Below are positions 9,386 through 17,107 of a DNA stretch of 64,000 nucleotides, one piece after another; position 1 is the first letter of the stretch, and each line of letters opens with the position of its first letter. Origin of the DNA: Microvirga mediterraneensis (GTDB lineage: Bacteria; Pseudomonadota; Alphaproteobacteria; Rhizobiales; Beijerinckiaceae). The stretch covers positions 2,595,001 through 2,659,000 of the forward strand of contig NZ_JACDXJ010000001.1 of assembly GCF_013520865.1 (NCBI RefSeq), in the 5' to 3' direction. Both the position numbers and the translations under genes were made by a program. The notes under the pieces are model-generated. The model ran no database searches and was not told the origin of the DNA. It saw only the letters and a list, made by a program, of their open reading frames with translations.

Positions 9386-10135
9386 ATGGCTTCACCGTTC
9401 TCGGGGTCGTCTGGAAGGCGGGCCTCTGTCGCGGTCGCGAACTATCTGAATGACCTTCAGACCACGCTTGACGGGCGTATCAAAGGTGGCGAGCAGCGCA
9501 GCATCGAGGCTCTGACCAACGGCTACAAGGACGCCTTCCAGAAGAACTCGGAAGCCTTCGCCCTTTATGAGCCGTACAGGACTCAGGGCATCGCAGCTCT
9601 GGGCCAGTATTCCGACGCGATCGGGATGAACGGCGCGGAGGGCAGTGATCGGGCCACAGCCGCTTTCAGGGCGTCCCCAGGGTATGAATGGCAGGTTGGC
9701 CAGGCGACGGACGCCGTTGCCCGCAAGGCTGGAGCCATCGGCGCACTTGGCTCCGGCAACACCATGGCGGCGATCTCGGACCGTGCCGGCCACATGGCTG
9801 ATGCTGAGTATGACGACTATCTCGACCGGCTCAATGGCGTTGTTGGGCTCGGCTACGACGCCACAGGCCGTCAGGCTGGTATCACGCAGGACCGTGGGAA
9901 CCTATTCGTTCAGAAGGGCCGGGATAAGGCGGGCGTCTATCAGCATGCCTCGGATCTCGGCGCCAGCACCATGCAGAGCACAGGCATGGCCACGGCAGAT
10001 GCCCTTCAGGGCGGCATGATGGCAGGCCAGAATGCAGCGGCCAACCGCTGGGGCATGGGAATGAGCATTCTCAACCTGGGCGCCAACCTCGCCGGTGGCG
10101 GCGGGCTCAAGAACATCAAATCTCTGTTCGTTTAA
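9386..10135 (+). CDS. DNA ejection protein (P22 gp7-like)
   Basis: 249 residues behind a clear ribosome site (CAGGAGA). It is Ala/Gly/Gln-rich and helical, with the stretch AFRASPGYEWQVGQATDAVA and GALGSGNTMAA typical of phage DNA transfer proteins. The C-terminus holds a hydrophobic Gly-rich helix. In P22 such proteins are packaged in the head and injected with the DNA to form a conduit across the periplasm. It is the first of three ejection-type genes here. The next was interrupted by a homing endonuclease 13 bases downstream. Confidence 0.72.
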   Translation: MASPFSGSSGRRASVAVANYLNDLQTTLDGRIKGGEQRSIEALTNGYKDAFQKNSEAFALYEPYRTQGIAALGQYSDAIGMNGAEGSDRATAAFRASPGYEWQVGQATDAVARKAGAIGALGSGNTMAAISDRAGHMADAEYDDYLDRLNGVVGLGYDATGRQAGITQDRGNLFVQKGRDKAGVYQHASDLGASTMQSTGMATADALQGGMMAGQNAAANRWGMGMSILNLGANLAGGGGLKNIKSLFV

Positions 10136-10147
10136 GGAGAGCGGCAT

Positions 10148-10164
10148 ATGGCAAACTACGGACC
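10148..10164 (+). repeat. 17-bp direct repeat, left copy
   Basis: ATGGCAAACTACGGACC, exactly repeated at 10749-10765. It flanks the 584-bp segment carrying the HNH-AP2 gene and marks the insertion site. Confidence 0.92.
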
Positions 10165-10195
10165 TTTTGCTTGCGCAACGTATAGTTCCCAGTAA
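10148..10195 (+). pseudogene. Orphaned start of the interrupted ejection-protein gene
   Basis: A strong ribosome site (AAGGAGAG) precedes ATG GCA AAC TAC GGA CC, identical to the first 17 bases of the gene now starting at 10749. After those bases the reading frame runs into foreign sequence and stops after 15 codons. This is the original translation start, cut off from its gene by the HNH insertion. The short peptide is probably still translated but meaningless. Confidence 0.8.
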
Positions 10196-10748
10196 ACTAT
10201 CGTAATGACAAGCAAACAATCCCGCGCTCCGAAGCCGCTCCCGTCAGTTGATGCACTAAAGAGGGCACTGGAATACTTCCCCGACACAGGCGTCATCGTT
10301 TGGCGTCGGCGGGAGGATCGGGGCAAAGACTGGAATGCCCACTACGCTGGGAAAATCGCGGGTTGCAATTCAGGTAATGGTTATTTGCAGATCCGGTTTG
10401 AGGGCAAAGGCTATCGCTACCATCGGGTGGCATGGGCTCTGCATCACGGGGAAGATCCTGGCGACAGTCTGATTGATCATGCGGACGGTAACCCGTTGAA
10501 CAATTGCATCAGCAATCTTCGTCTCGCTTCGCGTTCGGATAACCAACGAAACTGCAAGGCGCAGTCCGCGAAATGGCCCAAGGGCGTCAAGTTCGATCAC
10601 TCTCGCCAGAAGTTCAAAGCACACATCAGGGTCAACGGCCGTCGCTTTGAAAGCCGGCGCTACGACACACCCGAGCAGGCGCACGAAGCATACAAGGCTA
10701 TGGCACTGAAGTACCACGGCGAGTTCGCAAGATTTAAATGAGGTCGCG
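10165..10748 (+). mobile_element. Homing-endonuclease insertion flanked by a 17-bp duplication
   Basis: This 584-bp segment contains one HNH gene, about 40 bases of leader with a 6-bp hairpin (ATAGTT/AACTAT, 10182-10200), and a 7-base tail. It sits inside the first codons of an ejection-protein gene, whose first 17 bases are present on both sides. The element rebuilds the host gene: the end of the HNH gene supplies GAGG just upstream of the new ATG at 10749. It is too small outside the reading frame to be a group I intron. Confidence 0.8.
10205..10741 (+). CDS. HNH homing endonuclease with AP2 DNA-binding domain
   Basis: 178 residues. An N-terminal region is followed by an HNH_3 nuclease core at about residues 75-120 (YHRVAWALHHGEDPGDSLID, then HADGNPLNNCISNLRLASRS). 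A C-terminal AP2/ERF-like domain (about 125-175, GVKFDHSRQKFKAHI and RRFESRRYDTPEQAHEAYKA) should bind DNA. HNH-AP2 proteins are free-standing or intron-borne homing endonucleases of phages. It is on the sense strand of the late operon. Its stop TGA overlaps the GAGG that now serves the downstream gene, so the two are translationally linked. Confidence 0.9.
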   Translation: MTSKQSRAPKPLPSVDALKRALEYFPDTGVIVWRRREDRGKDWNAHYAGKIAGCNSGNGYLQIRFEGKGYRYHRVAWALHHGEDPGDSLIDHADGNPLNNCISNLRLASRSDNQRNCKAQSAKWPKGVKFDHSRQKFKAHIRVNGRRFESRRYDTPEQAHEAYKAMALKYHGEFARFK

Positions 10749-10765
10749 ATGGCAAACTACGGACC
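10749..10765 (+). repeat. 17-bp direct repeat, right copy
   Basis: Same 17 bases as 10148-10164. This copy is the functional start of the downstream ejection-protein gene. Confidence 0.92.
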
Positions 10766-12650
10766 AGCACTCTTAGATTTCAGCCCTATCGCGAACCTCG
10801 GGAATACTTTTCTGAAGGCACGTCGCGAAGCCCAGGAGCACGAGCAAAAGCAGCAGATCCGGCAGACCCTCGCCAGTCTCGGCACGGGGGAGCGGAGCTA
10901 TGACGACATCGGCAAGACGCTTCTGTCGCTTGGCGAGCTCAATGGCGGCCTTGGCTTCCTCAAGCTCGGTCAGGAGGAGAAGCTGAGAGGAGCGCAGGCT
11001 GCGGCAGACCGTGAGGCCTACCGGCTGATCGGCGGCGGCGCGCCCACGTACAGCACATCGACCGGAACGCCTCGCGCCAACATCGACAACGGTGTTCACG
11101 TCGCAGAGACGGAAGAGGACGTGCAGCGCCTGGAACGCGCCATGGGCCAGAACACGGCGCCTGACCTCGATAAGGTCGTTCGGACGGTCTATGGCGAGGC
11201 CGGCAACCAAGGGGCCATCGGGCAAGCCGCCGTCGCGAACGTCATCGCCAATCGGGCGCAGCAATCAGGCATGACGCCGACTGATGTCGTTCTCGCCAAG
11301 GGGCAGTTCGAGCCTTGGTCGGATCCGGCCGCCCGTGCGCGCATGGAGTCGCTTGACCCGAACTCGCCCGAATACAAGCAGATTGCCGAGATCGCTCAAA
11401 ACGCTCTGTCGGGGCGTGGCGCTGACCCCACAGGCGGGGCGGATCACTTCTACGCACCGAAGGCACAGGCCGCTCTTGGCCGCTCTGCTCCTGCCTGGGA
11501 CAACGGGTCCGGCCGCGATATCGGCGATCACCGCTTCTTCCGGCTTGGATACGGACCTCAGGGCCCGGTGCAGGTTGCACAGGCCGATATTCCGGCAGCC
11601 GGCGCGCGGGAGGCTCAGGGCTTCGCCATCCCTGGCCAGGCGCAGGAAGCGGCTCAGTCTCCGCGCATTGCCAACCTCGAAAGGGCTTTGGCCAATCCGA
11701 ACCTGTCGGAGAATGCACGTCGCACCCTGCAAGCCCGATTGGATCGAGAGTACAAACTGTTCGATGAGGCCCGGAAGCCAAACGTCACGACGCAGGTAAT
11801 CAATGGGCGCGTCGTCCTTGTGGATCAGAACGCGCGGACGGCCATGGATATCACGCCTGAGGGCCTGCCTTCGGGCTATCGTCCCATGACCGCGCAGGAA
11901 AAGCAGGCATTCGGTATTCCCGAAAACACAGGCGCCATGATCGGCCCGGATGGGAAACCCGCGAGCCTGCCCGGAACTGCCAGCACGAAGGTCGAACTCC
12001 CCAAGGCCGAAACCAAGTACGACGAGGGCCAGGGCAAGGACTACAGCGACCTCATGACGAGCCTGCAGAAAGCAGGTCGATCGGCTGCAGGAACGAAGAA
12101 CACTCTTCGCCTGATGGCGCGCCTTACTGAGGACGAGAACTTCTATTCCGGCTTCAACGGAGAGCGAGCGCTGACCGCGAAGAAGTTCCTTGCTTCTCTT
12201 GGCGTTGTCGATCCGAAGGCGACGGCTCCGACCGAGGTATTCAGCAGTCTCGTCAATGATGTCGTGCTCGGCAAGTTGGGCGGCTCACTAGGCGCCGGCG
12301 TGTCGAACTCGGACGTTGGCTTCCTCCAGTCCACCGCTCCGAACCTGGCGAACACGAGGGAAGGCAACCGCCTCCTGATCGCCATCACTGAAAAGATGAT
12401 GGACCGTCAGCATGCGGTGGCGAAGCTCGCACGAGACTACGCCAAGAACAATGGCGGGCGCCTCGATGTCGGCTTCGAAGACGAACCTGCCACTTGGGCT
12501 GATCAGAACCCGCTCTTCACCGAGCAGGACTTCCAGGCGGCCCCGGCGGCCATGAACGGTTCCCCCGTCGGACGAACGGCGCTTTCGCCGCTCAATCCGG
12601 GCGAGAAGCGTGAGGTTCGTCCGGGCGTCACCATCCAGAGGCTGCAGTAA
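10749..12650 (+). CDS. Ejection protein with SleB-type cell wall hydrolase domain
   Basis: 633 residues in the position of P22 gp20. An N-terminal helical region (1-120) is followed at about residues 138-275 by a Hydrolase_2/SleB-like peptidoglycan hydrolase domain: VVRTVYGEAGNQGAIGQAAV with its Glu, then GQFEPW, ADHFYAP and DIGDHRFFRLG. The rest is Ala/Gln-rich helix. It probably travels in the virion and locally opens murein during DNA entry. Its native ribosome site was lost to the HNH insertion; a GAGG at the end of that gene now precedes the ATG. The next gene overlaps its stop by one base. Confidence 0.82.
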   Translation: MANYGPALLDFSPIANLGNTFLKARREAQEHEQKQQIRQTLASLGTGERSYDDIGKTLLSLGELNGGLGFLKLGQEEKLRGAQAAADREAYRLIGGGAPTYSTSTGTPRANIDNGVHVAETEEDVQRLERAMGQNTAPDLDKVVRTVYGEAGNQGAIGQAAVANVIANRAQQSGMTPTDVVLAKGQFEPWSDPAARARMESLDPNSPEYKQIAEIAQNALSGRGADPTGGADHFYAPKAQAALGRSAPAWDNGSGRDIGDHRFFRLGYGPQGPVQVAQADIPAAGAREAQGFAIPGQAQEAAQSPRIANLERALANPNLSENARRTLQARLDREYKLFDEARKPNVTTQVINGRVVLVDQNARTAMDITPEGLPSGYRPMTAQEKQAFGIPENTGAMIGPDGKPASLPGTASTKVELPKAETKYDEGQGKDYSDLMTSLQKAGRSAAGTKNTLRLMARLTEDENFYSGFNGERALTAKKFLASLGVVDPKATAPTEVFSSLVNDVVLGKLGGSLGAGVSNSDVGFLQSTAPNLANTREGNRLLIAITEKMMDRQHAVAKLARDYAKNNGGRLDVGFEDEPATWADQNPLFTEQDFQAAPAAMNGSPVGRTALSPLNPGEKREVRPGVTIQRLQ

Positions 12651-14662
12651 TGGCTAAATTCAGGATCACGCACGAGGGCGGCGCCTACGTTATCGACGCC
12701 CCCGACGAGAATGCGGCCATGGAGGCGCTGAACTCGCTTGGGGGCAGCAAGCCGGCCAAACCAGAAGTCGGAGCGCTCCAGGCTGGCAATCTCGGCATCC
12801 AGCAGGGCGTGACCCTCGGCTTCGGCGACGAGATCATGGCGGGCGCCATGGTCCCGGCAGAACTCATCAAAGGCGCCATCACAGGCGAGGACAGCGGCAA
12901 GGGCCTGGATCGCATCAGCGACGCCTATAGCCGCAATCTCGCCCGAGAGCGCGGAAAGCTGGAAGCCGCTCGTGAGCAGCACCCGGTTATGACTGGCGTG
13001 GGCGAGGTGGCGGGCGGTCTGGTGACAGGCGGTCAGCTTGCTCGTGGTGGCGCCACGCTCATGCGGCCGGGGCAGAGCCTGCCGAAGATGGTTGGCGCTG
13101 GGGCTGTAGAGGGTGCCGCTTATGGCGCTGTCGGGGGCTTCGGCGAAGGTGAGGGCGGGCTTGAGAATAGACTTTGGGACGCTGGTGGCGGAGCGGTCGC
13201 GGGTGGAGCTATCGGCGGCGCTGTGCCTCTTCTCGCCCGTGGTGTCGGCGCTGGCGTGTCGGCTGTCCGCGATCGCATGGCGGCATCCCCTGCACAACGC
13301 CTGCTCTTGGAGGATATAGCCGCAGAGGGCGTGACCCCCGCTGAACTCGCGACGCGGCGGCAGGCACTCGGTCCTGAGGGCATGCTCGCCGATACCTCCG
13401 AGACGCTCCGTCTCCGGGCTGAGCAACTCGCACAATCCGACAATCCGGCCCGACCCGGGGTCATGGAGGCTCTACAGGGGCGCAATGCTCGCGCCGGGGA
13501 TCGGATCAACTCGGCATTCGACGAAGCAGCTGGTCCGCGCCCTGACGTGCGGCAGACGCTCGACGACATCATCGCGAGGCGGTCGTCCGAGGCGGACCCG
13601 CTTTACAGGCAGTCTCTTGATCGGCCGATAGTCTGGACCGACCGCCTGCAACAGTTCATCGACGATCCAATAATGCGGCGCGGCCTTGCGCAGGGCGTAC
13701 GCATCCAGCGTCTTGAGGCTCTGGCAGAAGGTCGCCCCTTCAATCCGCACGACTACGCCATCGTGGACTTTGATGCTGCCGGGGATCCCATCGTTGGCCA
13801 GGTGCCAAACATGCGGACGCTCAATGTCGCCAAGAAAGGGCTTGACGCTCTAGTCGAGGGCTCTCGGAACCAGTTCGGGCGCCTGACTGAAGAGGGCCGC
13901 GCACTTGACCAGGTGCGCCGTTCATTCCTGAGCCAACTCGACGCCATGAACCCTGATTACGCAGCGGCTCGGCAGTCATGGCAGGGGAACTCCGAAGTGC
14001 TAGAGGCCTTCCAACGCGGGCGCGAGATTTTCGGCAGCGGAACCCACCCGGATTTCCTCGCGGCAGAGATCAACGATATGTCAGAGGCCGGGCGAGAGGC
14101 TTTGCGCCTCGGCGTGCGCGCCGCGGCTGATGAGGCCATGGGGCGGGTTCGCAATGGCGCCCTGAAAGGCCGCACGCTGCTCGACTCCGACTGGAACGAG
14201 CGGAAGATCCTTCAGGCGCTCGGTGAAGAGGACGGCCGCGCCCTCATCAACGCCCTGACCGGAGAGCAGGAGATGGCGGCCACGGCCAATCAGGCCCTTG
14301 GCAACAGCGCCACCTCCCGCCGCATGGATAACCCCTTCCGGAAGCAGCAGAAGACGGATGACCGGGCCGGGATCGTCAAAAATGCCCTTAATATGCGCTT
14401 CGGTGACGCCTTCTCACGCTTGGGCGAATATGCTGGAGATGCTTACGCAGGCCGGCGCATCAGCAATCTCGCTCGGGATGTCGGGCCGCTGCTGACGGCT
14501 CGCGGCGCTGAGGCGGATAACGTGGTTCAGGCTCTTATCGACGCTCAGACCCGTCGTTCAGGCGTTCAGTCCGCCGCTCCCGTTCTGGAACAAAGAACTC
14601 GGGATCTGCTGTTTGGCGGTGCTCGCGCTCGTCCGCTATCGGTGATGGATCTCGGCGGTTAG
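12650..14662 (+). CDS. Large ejection / internal virion protein (P22 gp16-like position)
   Basis: 670 residues. After a short N-terminal domain (MAKFRITHEGGAYVIDAPDE) comes a long Gly/Ala-rich hydrophobic stretch (about residues 110-210, e.g. GAVEGAAYGAVGGFGEGEGG) that could insert in membranes. An extended helical region follows to the C-terminus. Size, composition and location after the other two ejection genes match the third injected protein of P22-like phages. The N-terminal segment resembles short domains seen in other phage internal proteins, but I cannot name it. Its 3' end is overlapped antisense by a small minus-strand gene. Confidence 0.68.
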   Translation: MAKFRITHEGGAYVIDAPDENAAMEALNSLGGSKPAKPEVGALQAGNLGIQQGVTLGFGDEIMAGAMVPAELIKGAITGEDSGKGLDRISDAYSRNLARERGKLEAAREQHPVMTGVGEVAGGLVTGGQLARGGATLMRPGQSLPKMVGAGAVEGAAYGAVGGFGEGEGGLENRLWDAGGGAVAGGAIGGAVPLLARGVGAGVSAVRDRMAASPAQRLLLEDIAAEGVTPAELATRRQALGPEGMLADTSETLRLRAEQLAQSDNPARPGVMEALQGRNARAGDRINSAFDEAAGPRPDVRQTLDDIIARRSSEADPLYRQSLDRPIVWTDRLQQFIDDPIMRRGLAQGVRIQRLEALAEGRPFNPHDYAIVDFDAAGDPIVGQVPNMRTLNVAKKGLDALVEGSRNQFGRLTEEGRALDQVRRSFLSQLDAMNPDYAAARQSWQGNSEVLEAFQRGREIFGSGTHPDFLAAEINDMSEAGREALRLGVRAAADEAMGRVRNGALKGRTLLDSDWNERKILQALGEEDGRALINALTGEQEMAATANQALGNSATSRRMDNPFRKQQKTDDRAGIVKNALNMRFGDAFSRLGEYAGDAYAGRRISNLARDVGPLLTARGAEADNVVQALIDAQTRRSGVQSAAPVLEQRTRDLLFGGARARPLSVMDLGG

Positions 14663-14846
14663 AGCGGCGCTCGAACCACATTCCGAGGAAGAAACCGATC
14701 AGTGCGCCGAGGGCGCCATATCGAAGGCCTGCCCCCGCGAACTCATCGACCGCCCATCTCACGCCCATCACGTAGGGGATGAGGACGGCAAAGAACAGCA
14801 CCAGCATAAGCAGGCGCCATTTGTCGAAGATGGGTTCGCGGCTCAT
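14535..14846 (-). CDS. Small two-helix membrane protein (possible prophage cargo)
   Basis: 103 residues, antisense, overlapping the last 128 bases of the ejection gene. Two hydrophobic segments (about residues 12-30, LLMLVLFFAVLIPYVMG, and 42-58, YGALGALIGFFLGMWF) are followed by a very charged Arg/Glu/Asp-rich tail. It lies next to a minus-strand secreted-protein gene, so both may be a moron expressed from the prophage. No clear ribosome site precedes the ATG and its coding status is not certain. No family recognised. Confidence 0.5.
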   Translation of the reverse strand: MSREPIFDKWRLLMLVLFFAVLIPYVMGVRWAVDEFAGAGLRYGALGALIGFFLGMWFERRSNRRDPSPIADEREHRQTADPEFFVPERERRTERLNDGSERR

Positions 14847-14869
14847 TCAGAGAATATGCCTATGAGCTG

Positions 14870-14893
14870 GGGAGGGTGCAATGACCCTCCCCG
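14870..14893 (-). terminator. Strong hairpin after the secreted-protein gene
   Basis: GGGGAGGGT and ACCCTCCCC pair perfectly over 9 bp around a 6-base loop, seven bases after the stop of the minus-strand gene ending at 14900. No T-run follows, so it may end or stabilise the transcript. Confidence 0.5.
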
Positions 14894-14899
14894 TAAGAC

Positions 14900-15175
14900 T
14901 TACCAGCGATTGCCGCGATGACGGGTCTCACCAGTCCCATAGTTGTAGTAGTTGCCGGAATTGCGGTTATAGGACCAGGAATTGCCGCTGCTGTCCGTCC
15001 CGTAGGTCGTGCTGCCAGAGCTGCGGGAATTCCAAGAGCTCCCCGTGTTGGAGTTATAGCCGCTGCTGTAGCCGCCCGAGCCATAGTAGCAGTTGCCGTA
15101 GCGGTCGCACTTCGCAAAAGCGGACGTTGAAGCGAGCAGAGTTGCCGCCCCGATCAGAATACCAACGATCTTCAT
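14900..15175 (-). CDS. Small secreted Ser/Gly/Asn/Tyr-rich protein (lysogenic-conversion candidate)
   Basis: 91 residues behind a very good ribosome site (GGGAGGCTGAT before ATG). A clear Sec signal peptide (MKIVGILIGAATLLASTSAFA, cut after AFA) precedes a short Cys-containing segment (KCDRYGNCYYG) and a low-complexity tail of Ser, Gly, Asn, Tyr and Thr. It is antisense to the late operon and sits between ejection and fibre genes, the classic site for an independently expressed cargo gene. Function unknown; it should be periplasmic or exported. Confidence 0.72.
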   Translation of the reverse strand: MKIVGILIGAATLLASTSAFAKCDRYGNCYYGSGGYSSGYNSNTGSSWNSRSSGSTTYGTDSSGNSWSYNRNSGNYYNYGTGETRHRGNRW

Positions 15176-15278
15176 ATCAGCCTCCCAGGTGAGGCCGGAA
15201 CATTAGCAGTTCCCGGGAAGAAAACGACTCAACCCAAAGTATAGGCCGCATCACCTGGCGGCTTTCTATGGAGCCTCC

Positions 15279-15608
15279 ATGGCCAATACAGCCCCCTATG
15301 AGGTGAACGTCACCGGTACGGACGACGAGACGTTCCTCTTCGCACTCCCGTTCGAGAACTCGGACGGCACAGCCTTTCCCTTCGCCGATTATGAAATCGA
15401 ATACTCCCTCAAGGAGAGAGGCGGGGCGCGCCTGCTCCTGACCCAAGGGAACGGTATCTCGATCGATAACGGGAGCGTCGTTTTCAGTGCCGCCCGCCCC
15501 ATGGGACGCGGCACCTATGAGCATGGCTGCCGGGTGCGCCGGATCGTAAACGGTCAACTGGTTCAAGTCTTCGACGGCACGGTCACCATCGGTGAGGGGA
15601 ATTTCTAA
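15279..15608 (+). CDS. Hypothetical tail-associated protein
   Basis: 109 residues, beta-rich (TDDETFLFALPFENSDGTAF, then DYEIEYSLKERGG), with no signal or membrane segment. A ribosome site (GGAG) lies upstream. Its stop TAA overlaps the ATG of the collagen-like fibre gene by one base, so translation is coupled. It could be an adaptor or baseplate-type partner of the fibre, judged by adjacency and size only. Confidence 0.6.
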   Translation: MANTAPYEVNVTGTDDETFLFALPFENSDGTAFPFADYEIEYSLKERGGARLLLTQGNGISIDNGSVVFSAARPMGRGTYEHGCRVRRIVNGQLVQVFDGTVTIGEGNF

Positions 15609-16660
15609 TGCGCGTCCAGATCCGCCCGCGTGGTCCATCCTCTGTCAAACTTAAGTTCACGCCTGGACTGCCTGGCCCTCAGGGGATCCAGGGCATTCAG
15701 GGAAGTCTTTGGTACTCGGGGAACGGGGCGCCGAGCGCGGCCTCTTACCGTGTCGGTGATTGGTATCTGAACATTGCCACTGGCGATGTCTACGAGAAGA
15801 CAGCCGACGCCGCCTGGACCTTCCGCGATAATCTGACTGGCCCTCAGGGGCTTCAAGGCATCCAGGGTATTCAGGGCCTAAAGGGCGATCCGGGTATCCA
15901 AGGCATCCAGGGTATTCAGGGTGTCCAAGGTGACAAGGGTTGGTCCCCTGTCCTGGCTGTCGTGACTGACAGCACCCGGCGCGTGCTGCAGGTTGCTGAT
16001 TGGGCCGGTGGGGCAGGGACTAAGCCTGCAACCGGGGGCTATATCGGCGCAACGGGCTTGGTGGCGGCGATCGCAAACGCCGTAGACATTCGCGGCCCAG
16101 CTGGCCCGCCGGTGAGTGTCGACAGCATAGACAACACGTTGCTGGCCAATATGGCTGTCAACACGATCAAGGGGCGTGTCACGGCAGGAACGGGCGATCC
16201 CGAGGACCTGACGCCCGCACAGGTCAAGACGGTCATCGGTAGCGCGAGTGAGGCCGCGACGGGTGTTATCGAGATCGCCACCCAAGCCGAAACGAATGCC
16301 GGCACAGACGATGTGCGCGCCGTCACTCCCAAAAAACTGCGAGCCGGCTTTGCGATTAGCCTTGGAGTTAATGGTTACATTGCACTCCCTACCTGGCTGG
16401 GCGGCTTGGTTTTCCAATGGGGCGCGTCCTTAAATGCGGCGAGCGACTATCGCGTGACCCTTCCGATGGCTTTCCCAACTTCATGCTTGGGTGTGTTTAT
16501 GAACCAGACCTATAGTGTCGACCCCTCACAGTTTATTGGGATTTCCACAAGCGGCCTTACAACGACGGGGTTTGACATAAGAGGTCGAAATCTCCTGAAC
16601 GGCGGTTCGCTCACTGTCCAGGGCAATATTCCTGTGGTCTGGTTTTCGCTGGGATATTGA
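15608..16660 (+). CDS. Tail fibre with collagen-like repeats
   Basis: 350 residues. Two blocks of Gly-X-Y triplets (about residues 17-31, LPGPQGIQGIQG, and 78-115, rich in GIQ) should form a collagen-like triple helix, which implies a trimeric fibre. A middle region (about 115-260) resembles phage fibre shafts. The last 85 residues, with LPMAFPTSCLGVFMNQ and a final WFSLGY, look like a gp53-type distal fibre domain that contacts the host receptor. The triplet DNA is repetitive and may slip. It overlaps the upstream gene by one base and the downstream gene by one base. Confidence 0.82.
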   Translation: MRVQIRPRGPSSVKLKFTPGLPGPQGIQGIQGSLWYSGNGAPSAASYRVGDWYLNIATGDVYEKTADAAWTFRDNLTGPQGLQGIQGIQGLKGDPGIQGIQGIQGVQGDKGWSPVLAVVTDSTRRVLQVADWAGGAGTKPATGGYIGATGLVAAIANAVDIRGPAGPPVSVDSIDNTLLANMAVNTIKGRVTAGTGDPEDLTPAQVKTVIGSASEAATGVIEIATQAETNAGTDDVRAVTPKKLRAGFAISLGVNGYIALPTWLGGLVFQWGASLNAASDYRVTLPMAFPTSCLGVFMNQTYSVDPSQFIGISTSGLTTTGFDIRGRNLLNGGSLTVQGNIPVVWFSLGY

Positions 16661-17082
16661 TGATGAGCAAAAAAGCGGTCTTTGACGAGAACGGGCTCCC
16701 GCTGGGGTTCTATGATCAGAGCATCCATGGCGATGCCATCCCGGCAGATGCGATCGAGATCACTAACGAGCAGTGGCGCGAGTTCATCGACCATCAGGGA
16801 CAGCGCAGGTTCGTAGACGGCGAGGTTGTCTCATATGAGCCGCCCCCGCCGCAGGCTCCTCCGAGCCGTATCTACAAGGCTCCCATGTTCCGCAAGATGA
16901 CGGATGCCGAGTATGAGGCTTATCTGCAGATCAGGGGCGGCTTCCCACCGCGGCTACAGGCGATCTTCGACGCGGCTGAGTATCTGTCACCGGATGATGA
17001 GTTCTGGCCGGATCTCGTTGCTGCTGCCGAACAGGCATACGGCGTTGAACGGGCCGCCGAGATCCTAGCCCCGAACGCCTAA
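16660..17082 (+). CDS. Fibre-associated protein (tail fibre assembly-like)
   Basis: 140 residues. The N-terminal half (KKAVFDENGLPLGFYDQSIH, then IEITNEQWREFIDHQG) has the look of tail fibre assembly or fibre-tip chaperone proteins, which often follow fibre genes. A Pro-rich linker (EPPPPQAPP, about residues 66-74) leads to a helical C-terminal domain. Its ATG overlaps the fibre stop by one base; an alternative ATG is 3 bases downstream. Function inferred from neighbour and motif style. Confidence 0.62.
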   Translation: MMSKKAVFDENGLPLGFYDQSIHGDAIPADAIEITNEQWREFIDHQGQRRFVDGEVVSYEPPPPQAPPSRIYKAPMFRKMTDAEYEAYLQIRGGFPPRLQAIFDAAEYLSPDDEFWPDLVAAAEQAYGVERAAEILAPNA

Positions 17083-17107
17083 ACCCTCCCCACATCACGA
17101 GGACATC

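Noticed and set aside
10165..10748. Group I intron interpretation of the HNH insertion
   Set aside because: Only about 40 and 7 bases lie outside the reading frame, far too little for an intron core, and the flanks are a direct duplication, not an exon junction.
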